A stretch of 49,315 nucleotides of DNA from NCBI GenBank assembly GCA_036495095.1, contig DASXNK010000209.1, positions 1 to 49,315 of the forward strand, given 5' to 3'. Below the pieces are notes generated by a model. That model worked only from the letters and a program-made list of their open reading frames with translations. It had not been told where the DNA came from and ran no database searches. Position 1 is the stretch's first letter; every line of letters begins with the position of its first letter. The position numbers were made by a program, and so were the translations under genes. Shown here piece by piece: positions 26,236 through 33,978 of this stretch. Origin of the DNA: Candidatus Dormiibacterota bacterium. GTDB taxonomy: Bacteria; Chloroflexota; Dormibacteria; Aeolococcales; Aeolococcaceae.

Positions 26236-26263
26236 TTGGGGTGCTGTTCTGCTGGGGTACCAT
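26236..26263 (+). promoter_or_regulatory. Candidate promoter of the structured RNA (TTGGGG-16-TACCAT)
   Basis: A -35-like TTGGGG (26236-26241) and a -10-like TACCAT (26258-26263) are 16 bases apart. The predicted +1 is about 26270, exactly the first base of the long closing stem of the RNA below. That coincidence supports both calls. Confidence 0.45.
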
Positions 26264-26269
26264 GACCGC

Positions 26270-26448
26270 GTCCCTGACCGGTCGGCGCCTCACAAGCGGC
26301 TGGACCAACATTCTCCACATCGGGGCTCCTACATCTGACGTCCGCCCTCGTGCCCGGGCCCCTCGGGGCCTGCCGGGAAGGGGAACGGCGGCGTGCGGAA
26401 CCCCACCTGGTCCTGGGGACCAGCCCTTGGTGCGGCCGGTACAGGGAC
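26270..26448 (+). ncRNA. Candidate 6S-like structured RNA (about 180 nt)
   Basis: The region after aspS has no convincing protein frame but can fold as one unit. GTCCCTG-ACCGG (26270-26281) pairs with CCGGT-A-CAGGGAC (26436-26448), and the stem continues inward (26282-26289 with 26429-26435), giving 19 pairs with one bulged A and one bulged G. Inside is a large open region; its 3' side carries CTGGTCC/GGACCAG (26407-26423). An apical arm follows: GGGGcTCC (26322-26329) with GGAaCCCC (26397-26404), ACG-t-CCGCC with GGCGGCGT, CCCGG with CCGGG, and a GGCCC-CTCG-GGGCC tip. Closing stem, central bubble and long apical hairpin are the architecture of 6S RNA, which binds housekeeping RNA polymerase. 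Folding was done by eye. Confidence 0.5.
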
Positions 26449-26458
26449 CGTCCCCACC

Positions 26459-26483
26459 CCCTCCAGTGCTGGTCTGAGGGTTT
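26459..26483 (+). terminator. Weak terminator-like hairpin after the structured RNA
   Basis: CCCT-c-CAG (26459-26466) pairs with CTG-AGGG (26474-26480) around a 7-nt loop and is followed by TTT. The stem is short and the T-run is only three bases, so this may be a processing or weak termination site. Confidence 0.3.
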
Positions 26484-26763
26484 GCGTCCCAGTCCCGGAC
26501 TCGTGCTCGCCGCCCTGCTCGTGCTGATCGCGACGCAGGTGACCCGCCTCGTCGTCCCCGGGCGCGGCCCGTATCCGTGGACGCTGCTGCTCTCCGCCGC
26601 CGGGCTGATCGGCGGCGAGATCGTGGCCGGCTCCGGCTACCTCGCGACCCCGGCGATCGGTGTCGTCCATCCGATCGCCGACGCGGTGGTGATCGCCCTC
26701 CTCCAGGCGGGCGGCGCCTACGTCACCGCACCCGAGAATCCGGCCGGCCGGTCGCGACGGTAG
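26482..26763 (+). CDS. Small membrane protein, function unknown
   Basis: About 93 aa from TTG 26482, or 86 aa from GTG 26503; neither start has a well-spaced ribosome binding site. The product is very hydrophobic with three segments: LVLAALLVLIATQVTRLVVP, TLLLSAAGLIGGEIVAGSG, and IADAVVIALLQAGGAYV. The C-terminus is short and basic. I do not recognise the family. Coding is supported by the coherent membrane topology rather than by homology. It follows the candidate 6S-like RNA on the same strand. Confidence 0.5.
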   Translation: MRPSPGLVLAALLVLIATQVTRLVVPGRGPYPWTLLLSAAGLIGGEIVAGSGYLATPAIGVVHPIADAVVIALLQAGGAYVTAPENPAGRSRR

Positions 26764-26796
26764 TGTGCCGACCCGGGGTCGGAGCCAGGTCGCCCG

Positions 26797-26802
26797 TATA
26801 AT
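26797..26802 (+). promoter_or_regulatory. Candidate -10 element (TATAAT)
   Basis: A perfect TATAAT, rare in such GC-rich DNA, lies 47 bases before the ATG at 26850. No -35 match is visible at 16-18 bases upstream. A start near 26809 would give a leader of about 40 nt with an AGGAGG site. Confidence 0.5.
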
Positions 26803-26849
26803 CGGGCGGTTCCGGGCTCTGCAGCCCGATGCCCAGGAGGTCGGTTTCC

Positions 26850-27101
26850 ATGCCTTCGCGCACCGTGGTCTATGGCGTCGGCGCCGCCACCGGCATCCTC
26901 GTCGGGGTGGTGATCGCCCAGCTGAACCGGACCACGAGCCGAGAGCGCCTGCAGCGCCTCCTGGGGCGCGGTCCGGCCGACGCCGCGGTGCCCACCCACA
27001 TCGTGCTCCCCGACCTCGAGCCGGTCCCCGCGGGTGAGCTCGCCGGCGATGCCCTCCCCGACGGTCGCGGCGCCGAGCGCACGCCGGTCACCCCCACCTA
27101 G
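26850..27101 (+). CDS. Small single-pass membrane protein, function unknown
   Basis: 83 aa. One N-terminal membrane helix (VYGVGAATGILVGVVIAQL, about residues 7-25) is followed by a basic stretch (RTTSRERLQRLLGR) and an acidic, Pro-rich cytoplasmic tail with no recognised domain. ATG 26850 was chosen over the in-frame ATG 26829 because AGGAGG at 26835-26840 is correctly spaced, 9 bases upstream. The tail could be a protein-binding segment; function unknown. Confidence 0.68.
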   Translation: MPSRTVVYGVGAATGILVGVVIAQLNRTTSRERLQRLLGRGPADAAVPTHIVLPDLEPVPAGELAGDALPDGRGAERTPVTPT

Positions 27102-27152
27102 AGGCGCGGTGGTGGTTTGGCCCCTCGGCACCCCGGGTATCTCGTGAGCAGG

Positions 27153-27605
27153 ATGAGCGTCGCGAACACCTCCGAGCTGCGCATCCCGGCCGACCCGAGC
27201 TACATCGTCGTCGCCAAGCGGGCGGTCGCCGGCTTCGGATGCGTCGCCGGCTTCGGTGTCGAGGCCATCGACGACCTGGTCATCGCCGTCGCCCAGGCCT
27301 GCCAGAACGCGATCGCGGTCGCCGACCGCACCGCCGACCGCGGGCGCGGCCAGATCCGCCTCAGCTTCAAGCTGGAGGACCGGCGGCTCGAGGTCCAGGT
27401 CCGCAGCATCTGCGGCCGTGAGGGCGACCCCGACGCCCCCTGCGGCGCCGACCCCGGCGCCCGCCTCGCCGTCGAACCCGTGGCCGCCGAGCACCACGAC
27501 CTCGCCATGCGGGTGATGGGCCTCTTCGTCGACGACTGCCGCTACCGCGTCGACGAGCGCACCGGCGGCCTCCGCGTCCGGCTCACCAAGTACCGCCTCG
27601 GCTGA
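27153..27605 (+). CDS. Degenerate RsbW/SpoIIAB-like GHKL ATPase-fold protein
   Basis: 150 aa with the length and order of an anti-sigma-factor kinase: IPADPSYIVVAKRAVAGF at the N-terminus, an N-box helix DDLVIAVAQACQNAIAVADR, a beta strand QIRLSFKLEDRRLEVQV, and a C-terminal AMRVMGLFVDDCRYRV resembling the G2/ATP-lid end. Two key features are altered: the N-box general base Glu is Gln (Q48, with N52 kept), and the DxGxG G1 box is absent (SICGREGDPDAP instead). It may bind a sigma factor or regulator without kinase activity. No sigma factor or anti-anti-sigma gene is next to it. ATG 27153 or GTG 27144 is the start. Confidence 0.6.
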   Translation: MSVANTSELRIPADPSYIVVAKRAVAGFGCVAGFGVEAIDDLVIAVAQACQNAIAVADRTADRGRGQIRLSFKLEDRRLEVQVRSICGREGDPDAPCGADPGARLAVEPVAAEHHDLAMRVMGLFVDDCRYRVDERTGGLRVRLTKYRLG

Positions 27606-27621
27606 TCCGGTGCCGCCGGGG

Positions 27622-27640
27622 TCGCACCCTCGGGGTGCGA
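27622..27640 (+). terminator. Strong hairpin after the GHKL-like gene
   Basis: An 8-base-pair perfect stem (TCGCACCC/GGGGTGCGA) with a 3-nt loop begins 17 bases after the stop. No T-run follows, so Rho-independent action is uncertain. Confidence 0.4.
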
Positions 27641-27705
27641 TGGGCCGTCACCACCGTCAGTGACCGTAAGGATTTCCGGGTCCCGTCGGGAGCACTTTCG
27701 GGGCA

Positions 27706-27735
27706 TTGACACTGATGGGGGAGGTCGGGGACATT
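27706..27735 (+). promoter_or_regulatory. Possible promoter of the AAA-LuxR gene
   Basis: A perfect -35 (TTGACA, 27706-27711) is followed after 18 bases by GACATT (27730-27735), a poor -10. A leader of about 70 bases would precede the ATG at 27810, which has GGAGG at 27799-27803. Confidence 0.3.
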
Positions 27736-27809
27736 GCGAGGCGCGCGCCCTGTGGGATCGCGCGAGAGAGGGGCCGAGCGGCGGGACGCAGCCGGTCCGG
27801 AGGACGGGG

Positions 27810-30638
27810 ATGGGTCCTGCACCCGCGCACGTCGTCGCCCGCCGTTCGGCGGGTCCCGGGGCTGACCCTTTGAGGCTGCTCGAGCGCGAGGCGGTCGCGG
27901 AGACCGCTGCCGCACTGCTCCGCCGGGCCGCCGCCCGGAATGGGGGCGCGCTGTTCGTCCAGGCCGACGCCGGGCTCGGCAAGACCGCGGTGCTGGGGCA
28001 TGTCGCCGATCTTGCCCGTCCCGGATTCACCGTCGGACATGGTCGCGGCGACAGCATGGAGAGGTGGATCCCATTCGGGCTGTTCGGTCAGATCGCAGAC
28101 GGGTTGGGGGCGAACGGTCTGTTCGACCCTCCGGCTCGCCCGGCGAGCGCTGCGGAGGCACGGGCGGCGTGCTTCTACGCCGTGCTCCGCCGGCTCGAAG
28201 CGGTCCGGGGCCCGGTTCTCCTCGCCCTCGACGACGTGCACTGGGCCGACCCCGAGTCGTGTGCCCTCCTGGCCTTCATCTGCCGGCGGCTCGGGTCCAC
28301 CCGGGTGGCGCTGGTCGCCGCCCTGCGGCAGTGGCCCGGGGAGGCGGCGGCGGCCTGTCGCCGGCTCGCTCACGAGGGTCACGCGGAGATCGCGACCCTG
28401 CCTCCGCTGAGCCCGGACGCCGCGGGTGAGCTGCTGACCCGGCGGCTCGGCCGCGCCCTCCCCGCAGCCGTCCTGCGGCGGGTGTGCACCGCCTGCGCGG
28501 GCAACCCCCTCCTGCTCGAGCAGGCCGGCGAGGCGCTGCGCTGCGGCGAGCTCGGTGGTGACCTCGTCCTCGAGCGACCGGTGCTGCCCAGCGGATCGCT
28601 GGTGCTGTCGCGATTCGCCGAGCTGCCCGCCCCGGCGCTCCGCTTCCTGCAGGCGGCGAGCATCCTCGGCGGGCGCTTCCATCCGGGCGTGGCCGGCGAG
28701 GTGGCCTCACTCCGCGAGGAGGTCGGCGAGGGTGCCCTCCGGGCACTCGCGTGCAGCGGGCTGGTCCGCGAGGCCGGCGGGGTCTGCGAGTTCGTCCATC
28801 CCGCGTTCCACGAGACCGTGTATGCGGATCTGTCCGCGTCCGCGCGAACCCGGCTCCACGCTCGCGCGGTCACCGTCCTGAGCGGTCGGGGCGCCGACCG
28901 GGAGGCCGCCGAGCACGCCGTCCTCGGCGGGCCGACCGACGACCCCGACGTGCTCGCGACCCTGTCGCGGGTCGGTCTCGCGGCCCTGGAGGCGGGCGCG
29001 CTGCCCGCGGCCGAGCGCTATCTCGCCACCGCCGTCGAGCTGGCGGGGGCGGGTGCCGGTCCCGACACCCTCCTGGCGCTCGGTGACGTCCGCCTCGAGC
29101 AGGGTCGCGTCTCCCTCGCCGCGGTGTCGTTCCAGGCGGCGCTCGCCGCTGCGGGGGACGACCGCCGGGTCGCCGCCCGGGCGCTCCACCGGCTGGGGCG
29201 GGCGCACGCCGTGCGCGGCCGGCTGGGCGACGCGGTGCTGAGCTGCCGCGAGGGCGCCGTCCTCATGCTCCGCGAGGACCCTGCCGCCGCGGTCGCCGTG
29301 CTCCTCGAGCAGGCGTACGCGACGGCGCGTCTGAGCGGCCCGGCGGAGGCGCTGGCGCTCGTCGACCACGCCGGTCCGCTGCTCGGCGGGTCCGCCCCCG
29401 ACCCCGGCGGTGGCCTCGAGGCGGTGACCGGCTACCTGCGGGTGCTGCTCGGCGATCCCCACGGCCTGGCGGCGCTCCACCGGGCGGCCGCCGCGATCGA
29501 GGCCGGCGAGCCCGCTCCCGACCGCCTCTGGGCCCGCGAGCTGCTCCACTCCTACGCGGTGTGCTCGCTGCTCCTCGAGCGCTTCGGCCACGCCGAGCGC
29601 ATCCTCGGGCTCGCCCTGGCGATGGCGGAGCGCGACGGGGCGTCCCACGTCCGGCCCCGGACCGCCGTCCTGCTCGCGGAGCTGTGCCTGCGGCAGGGGC
29701 GGCTCGCCGAGGCGCTGTCCTGGGCGGAGCACGCGGCGATCCCGGCCGGCGACGACCCGGCGACCACTCCCCACTCCCAGACCGTGCTCGCCGCCGTCCT
29801 CCTCCGCCACGGCGACCTCCGCGGCTGCCAGGAGCGCTGCGATCTCGCCCCGGGTGACGCCGACACCCGCGGGCCGTGGTCGGCCCAGCTTCAGCTGTGG
29901 CACGTCCGCGGCCAGCTGCTGCTCGCCAGGGACCACCTGCCCGCGGCCGCGCGGACCTACACCCAGCTGGCGGAGCGCTGCCGGGAGCTGAGGATCGGTG
30001 AGCCGTGCACCGTCCTGTGGCAGCGCAGCGCGGTCACCGCGTTTCTCGGCTGTGGGCTGGAGGCGGAGGCTGCGCAGGTGCTCAGGGATGTCGACGACGG
30101 CGCCGCCAGCGTGCCCTGCAGCTGGCCGCGGATCGCCGCCGCGGGCATCCGGGCGGCGATCGCCGAGCGGCGCGGGGACCGGGAGCAGGCGGAGGCGAGC
30201 CACCGCGCCGCCGCGGGCCACGCCGCCGAGGTTCTGCCCCTCGAGCACATCCAGAGCCTGCTCGACCTCGGCCGGTTCCTCCGCCGCGCCGGCCGGCTGG
30301 TGGAGGCTCGCGTGGTGCTCGCCGAGGCCCACCTGCGCGCCGAGAGCGCGGGCGACGCCCTCCTCGCCACCGGGGCCCACGCCGAGCTTCGCGTCGCAGG
30401 CGGCCGCAGACACCGTTCGGAGGCCGAGCGCCAGCGTCTCACCGTCCAGGAGGACAGGGTGGCCCGGCTGGCGGCGGCGGGGTGCAGCAACCAGGTCATC
30501 GCGGGCCGGCTGTCCGTCGCCGTCAGCACCGTCAAGACCCACCTGGAGCGCGTGTACGCGAAGCTCGACGTCCAGTCCCGGCACCAGCTCGCCGGCGTGG
30601 TGCCCCGCTTCGATCGTCCCGCCAATCCTGTCCGGTAA
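27810..30638 (+). CDS. Large AAA ATPase-LuxR family transcriptional regulator (LAL type)
   Basis: 942 aa. N-terminal ATPase domain: ADAGLGKT (Walker A-like, residues 52-59, with Ala replacing the first Gly) and PVLLALDDVHWADP (Walker B, about 135-148). A long helical, TPR-like middle (about 330-860) follows. The C-terminal HTH is a LuxR/GerE type: QEDRVARLAAAGCSNQVIAG then SVAVSTVKTHLERVYAKLDV. Such regulators act as ATP-controlled activators with unknown inducers. ATG 27810 fits the ribosome binding site GGAGG at 6 bases; upstream frames to 27660 look non-coding. It lies in tandem with the SARP gene and may control nearby genes, including the injection system, but this is inferred from position. 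Confidence 0.88.
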   Translation: MGPAPAHVVARRSAGPGADPLRLLEREAVAETAAALLRRAAARNGGALFVQADAGLGKTAVLGHVADLARPGFTVGHGRGDSMERWIPFGLFGQIADGLGANGLFDPPARPASAAEARAACFYAVLRRLEAVRGPVLLALDDVHWADPESCALLAFICRRLGSTRVALVAALRQWPGEAAAACRRLAHEGHAEIATLPPLSPDAAGELLTRRLGRALPAAVLRRVCTACAGNPLLLEQAGEALRCGELGGDLVLERPVLPSGSLVLSRFAELPAPALRFLQAASILGGRFHPGVAGEVASLREEVGEGALRALACSGLVREAGGVCEFVHPAFHETVYADLSASARTRLHARAVTVLSGRGADREAAEHAVLGGPTDDPDVLATLSRVGLAALEAGALPAAERYLATAVELAGAGAGPDTLLALGDVRLEQGRVSLAAVSFQAALAAAGDDRRVAARALHRLGRAHAVRGRLGDAVLSCREGAVLMLREDPAAAVAVLLEQAYATARLSGPAEALALVDHAGPLLGGSAPDPGGGLEAVTGYLRVLLGDPHGLAALHRAAAAIEAGEPAPDRLWARELLHSYAVCSLLLERFGHAERILGLALAMAERDGASHVRPRTAVLLAELCLRQGRLAEALSWAEHAAIPAGDDPATTPHSQTVLAAVLLRHGDLRGCQERCDLAPGDADTRGPWSAQLQLWHVRGQLLLARDHLPAAARTYTQLAERCRELRIGEPCTVLWQRSAVTAFLGCGLEAEAAQVLRDVDDGAASVPCSWPRIAAAGIRAAIAERRGDREQAEASHRAAAGHAAEVLPLEHIQSLLDLGRFLRRAGRLVEARVVLAEAHLRAESAGDALLATGAHAELRVAGGRRHRSEAERQRLTVQEDRVARLAAAGCSNQVIAGRLSVAVSTVKTHLERVYAKLDVQSRHQLAGVVPRFDRPANPVR

Positions 30639-30765
30639 ACTCACCGCCCCGCGCGCGCCGTGCGCTCGCAGCGCGCTCGACAGGGGGTGGCGGCGGCTCG
30701 CCACAGCGGAGCGCCGGAGGGCGAGGCCGGTGGGGCCGGATCACGGAGGGGGGGACGCCCGCACG

Positions 30766-30960
30766 ATGGAGGGCGTCTTCGTTCTGCGTCTGCGCCAGGA
30801 CGCCGCCGGCCGCCCCATCGGCACCATCACCGCCTCCGCCCAGGGCAGCCAGCCGCTCGGCTTCTCGGGCTGGATCGACCTGATGTGCGCCCTCGACACC
30901 CTGCTGTCGGAGGTGGCACCGGGCGAGGCCGGCTCCGGTGAGCTCGCCTCCTCCGGCTAA
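30766..30960 (+). CDS. 64-aa protein between two large regulators, function unknown
   Basis: The product starts MEGVFVLRLRQDAAGRPIGT and contains ITASAQGSQPLGFSGWIDLM, then CALDTLLSEVAPGE. It has a plausible start with a GGAGG-rich segment about 13 bases upstream and ends in TAA. I know no family for it. The beta-turn-beta start and a helix rich in Leu suggest a folded small domain rather than a random frame. Its position between the AAA-LuxR gene and the SARP gene suggests a linked regulatory role, which is not tested. Confidence 0.5.
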   Translation: MEGVFVLRLRQDAAGRPIGTITASAQGSQPLGFSGWIDLMCALDTLLSEVAPGEAGSGELASSG

Positions 30961-31066
30961 ATCTCCTCCCCGCGACGGACGCTGCCCGGTCCGGCGGGGG
31001 GCATGCTGCGGAGGCTCCTGGTGGCCGCCACGCCTCGCACGACGACCGGTGCCCTGCCGCAGCTCC

Positions 31067-33973
31067 ATGATCAGCCACCGCGCCCCCCAACCCGCCCCCG
31101 GCTCCGAGACGGGCGCCCGCTCGGCCGATCGGAGCGTGGTGGTCCCCGCCAAGGTCCGCGTCCCCCCGCCGGCAGGGATGGCGCGCGAGCGGCTGGCGGG
31201 CCTCCTGGAGCCGGCATGGAGCCACCGCCTCACCCTGGTGGTCGGCCCCGCCGGCTGCGGGAAGACCACCCTGCTCACCCAGTTCGCGACGGCCTGCTCG
31301 GTGCCGGTGCTCTGGTATCGCGCGGAGTGCTCGGACGGGGACGCGGGCGCTCTCCTCGCCCATCTCGAGGCCGCCGCCCGGGTCGCCCTCCCGATCGCGG
31401 ACGCACCATGGCGGAGCCTCGGCGACGCCGCTCACAGCCTCGAGGGCGCCGTCTCGGACCGGCTCCTGCTGGTGCTCGACGACCTCCACACCCTGCACGG
31501 CACCGACGCCGAGCGGGCCATCGAGCAGCTGCTGCACTACCTTCCCGACGCCATCGCGGTGCTCGCGGGCTCGCGCCGGCCCCCCGCGATCAACCTGTCG
31601 CGACTGCGGGTGGCGGGCATGCTCATGGAACTCGGTCCCGACGCTCTGCGCTTCCGCCTCTGGGAGGTGGAGCGTCTCTTTCGCGAGTATTACGCCGACC
31701 CGCTGTCCCCCGAGGAGCTCGCCGAGCTGGCCCGCCGGACCGACGGCTGGCCCGCGGTGCTGCATCTCTTCCACCTGGCCACGCGTGGCTGCACGCGGGT
31801 CGAGCGGCGGAGGAGGATCGCGGTGCTGGGCACCCGCAACCCGCTGGTCCGCGAGTACCTGGTGCACAACGTGCTCGCCGACCTCTCCACCGAGGCGAGG
31901 GAGTTCCTGCTGCGCAGCGCCCTTCTCGGGCGGATGAGCGGGGCGGTCTGCGACGCCCTCCTCGACCGGCAGGGCAGCGACCGGGTGCTCGCCGATCTCG
32001 AGCGGCTCCAGCTGGTCAGCCCGCAGGGCGAGGACGACGGCTGGTACCGCTGCCACGAGGTGCTCCGCTCACACCTGGCGACGGTTCTGGAGGAGGAGGA
32101 GGGGGAGGCCTGGGTCCGTGAGGAGCGGCGCCGGGCCGGTTCGGTCCTCGAGTCGGCGGGCGCCGACGGCGACGCGCTCGCCGCCTACTGCGCCGCCGAG
32201 GACTGGACCGCCGCGGGCCGGCTGCTCGGCCTGCGTCGGGAGGCGGTGGTGAGCGACCCCGGGTGGTGGGTCGACCACCTCCCCGACGCCATCCTCGACG
32301 AGGACCCGTGGGTGATGCTCGCCGCCGCCCGCCGCCACCGGTCCGCCGGCCGTGCACGCACCGCGGTCGCGCTCTACCGGCGCGCCGAGGCGGCATTCGG
32401 CACCGCCTCGCCCTCGGACACGTGCCGCCGCGAACGCGCCGGGCTGACGGCGTGGATCGACCCTCACCCCGCGCCCGCCGGCGGCGTGCCGGAGCTGCTG
32501 CGCGCGGCCACCCTGACCGGGCATCGCACTCCGCGCGGCGAGCGGGGTGGCCCGGAGGCGGAGCTGATCGCCGGGGTTGCCGCCCTCCTCGCCGGCGAGT
32601 GCGCGATCGCGACCGAGCGCCTCGGCGCCGTGCTCGGCGGCGTCGAGGGCTCGCGCGGCCTGCACGCCTGCGTCCGGCTCGGCCACGCGATCGCGGCCGC
32701 CCTGTCCGGTGACGCCGCCGCCGCAACCCTGCTCGACACCGCCACCGAGGCCGCCGAGCGGGAGGGATTCGGCTGGCTCGCGGGCCTCGCCCGGGCCGCC
32801 ACCGCACCGCTCCGTGAGGCGCCGCTGGAGGCCCGCCAGGGCTCCGGTGAGGACGAGGACGCCGGCTGGGGCGATGGCCTGCGCGCGCTCCTCCGCGGCT
32901 GGGCCGAGGCCGGCAGGGGGGAGGGCGACGCCGAGGATCTCGAGCGGGCGCGGCGCCGGTTCGACGCGCTGCAGGCGCCGGTGCTGGCCTGCTGGGCGGG
33001 GGCGCTCGAGGTGCTCGTCCGGGCCCGGCGGCGGCCCCATGGCGCCCGTGCCGCGGCGATCCGGATCGAGCGGGCGGCGCGGCGGCTCGGGGTTCCGGGT
33101 GCCCGCTGCCTGGCGCTTCTCGCCCTCGCCGAGCTGGGGGAGGGCGGCCATCGCGAGGTCGCCACGGCGCTGGCGCGCAGCTGCGGCCTGGCCCTGCCCG
33201 AGGCGCCGCCGGTGCCCGCTCCGGACCGTGCCGCCGACTCCGCCGGTCCTCCGGTCGCGCCCCGGTGCCGGGTGCGCATCAGCTGTCTCGGTGGCCTGGT
33301 GGTCTCGGTGGGGGGACGTCCCGTCGATCTCGCCACGCTCCGTCCCAAGGTGCGCTCCCTGCTCCGGATCCTCGCCCTGCACCGGGGCCGCGCCGTCCAC
33401 CGGGAGGTCCTCGTCGAGGCGCTCTGGCCGGAGGCCGACGCCGACACCGGGACCCGCAACCTCCAGGTGGCGATCTCCAGCCTTCGACAGGTGCTCGACC
33501 GCGGCTGGCGGGCCCAGTCGGTGGTCCGCGAGGGCGGGGCCTACCGCCTCTGGGTTGGGCCGGACGACAGTGTCGACCTGCTCGCCTTCGAGGCCGCGCA
33601 GGCCGCCGCAGGGGCCGCGCACGGCCGTGGCGACGCGGACGCGGTCCGCTCAGCGTGCCTGCAGATGCTGGCTCTCTACCAGGGGGAGCTGCTCCCCGAG
33701 GAGGGCCCGGCCGAGTGGGTCGTCGCCGACCGCGAGCACCGGCGCACCGCGGCCGCCGACGCCGCGCTGATGCTCGCCGCCGTGCATGCGGACTGGCACG
33801 AGTGGCCGGATGCCACCCGGGCCTGCGAGCGCGCGCTGAGCATCGACCGCGACTGCGACCGCGCCTGGCGGCTGCTCATCAGCCTCCACGAGCGCGCCGG
33901 CGGGGTGGCCGAGGCGGCCCGTGCCCGGCGCCGCTACGCCCTGCTGCTCGCCGAGGTCGAGGTCCAGTCGTGA
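31067..33973 (+). CDS. MalT-like ATPase fused to SARP/BTAD transcriptional activator
   Basis: 968 aa. The N-terminal NTPase carries GPAGCGKT (Walker A, 60-67) and LLLVLDD (Walker B, 133-139), then ALRFRLWEVERLFREYY and GWPAVLHLFH as in MalT-type ATPases. The middle (about 350-720) is helical and repeat-like. Near residue 737 a winged-helix DNA-binding domain begins (RISCLGGLVVSVGGRPVDLA, with VLVEALWPEADADTGTRNLQ), followed by a BTAD domain to the C-terminus. ATG 31067 was chosen; an in-frame start at 30938 would add 43 residues and overlap the upstream gene. SARP-type proteins activate neighbouring clusters in high-GC bacteria, so this is a candidate regulator of the injection system. Confidence 0.88.
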   Translation: MISHRAPQPAPGSETGARSADRSVVVPAKVRVPPPAGMARERLAGLLEPAWSHRLTLVVGPAGCGKTTLLTQFATACSVPVLWYRAECSDGDAGALLAHLEAAARVALPIADAPWRSLGDAAHSLEGAVSDRLLLVLDDLHTLHGTDAERAIEQLLHYLPDAIAVLAGSRRPPAINLSRLRVAGMLMELGPDALRFRLWEVERLFREYYADPLSPEELAELARRTDGWPAVLHLFHLATRGCTRVERRRRIAVLGTRNPLVREYLVHNVLADLSTEAREFLLRSALLGRMSGAVCDALLDRQGSDRVLADLERLQLVSPQGEDDGWYRCHEVLRSHLATVLEEEEGEAWVREERRRAGSVLESAGADGDALAAYCAAEDWTAAGRLLGLRREAVVSDPGWWVDHLPDAILDEDPWVMLAAARRHRSAGRARTAVALYRRAEAAFGTASPSDTCRRERAGLTAWIDPHPAPAGGVPELLRAATLTGHRTPRGERGGPEAELIAGVAALLAGECAIATERLGAVLGGVEGSRGLHACVRLGHAIAAALSGDAAAATLLDTATEAAEREGFGWLAGLARAATAPLREAPLEARQGSGEDEDAGWGDGLRALLRGWAEAGRGEGDAEDLERARRRFDALQAPVLACWAGALEVLVRARRRPHGARAAAIRIERAARRLGVPGARCLALLALAELGEGGHREVATALARSCGLALPEAPPVPAPDRAADSAGPPVAPRCRVRISCLGGLVVSVGGRPVDLATLRPKVRSLLRILALHRGRAVHREVLVEALWPEADADTGTRNLQVAISSLRQVLDRGWRAQSVVREGGAYRLWVGPDDSVDLLAFEAAQAAAGAAHGRGDADAVRSACLQMLALYQGELLPEEGPAEWVVADREHRRTAAADAALMLAAVHADWHEWPDATRACERALSIDRDCDRAWRLLISLHERAGGVAEAARARRRYALLLAEVEVQS

Positions 33974-33978
33974 GGGGG

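Noticed and set aside
26270-26448. tmRNA, RNase P RNA or SRP RNA
   Set aside because: The GAGGAAAGTCC-type RNase P core, the tmRNA CCA end with tag frame, and the SRP GGAAGC region were all looked for and are absent.
26118-26477. Plus-strand frame crossing the end of aspS into the RNA region
   Set aside because: It overlaps the real aspS frame and has a Pro/Arg-rich product with no motif, while the DNA there folds into a closed stem structure.
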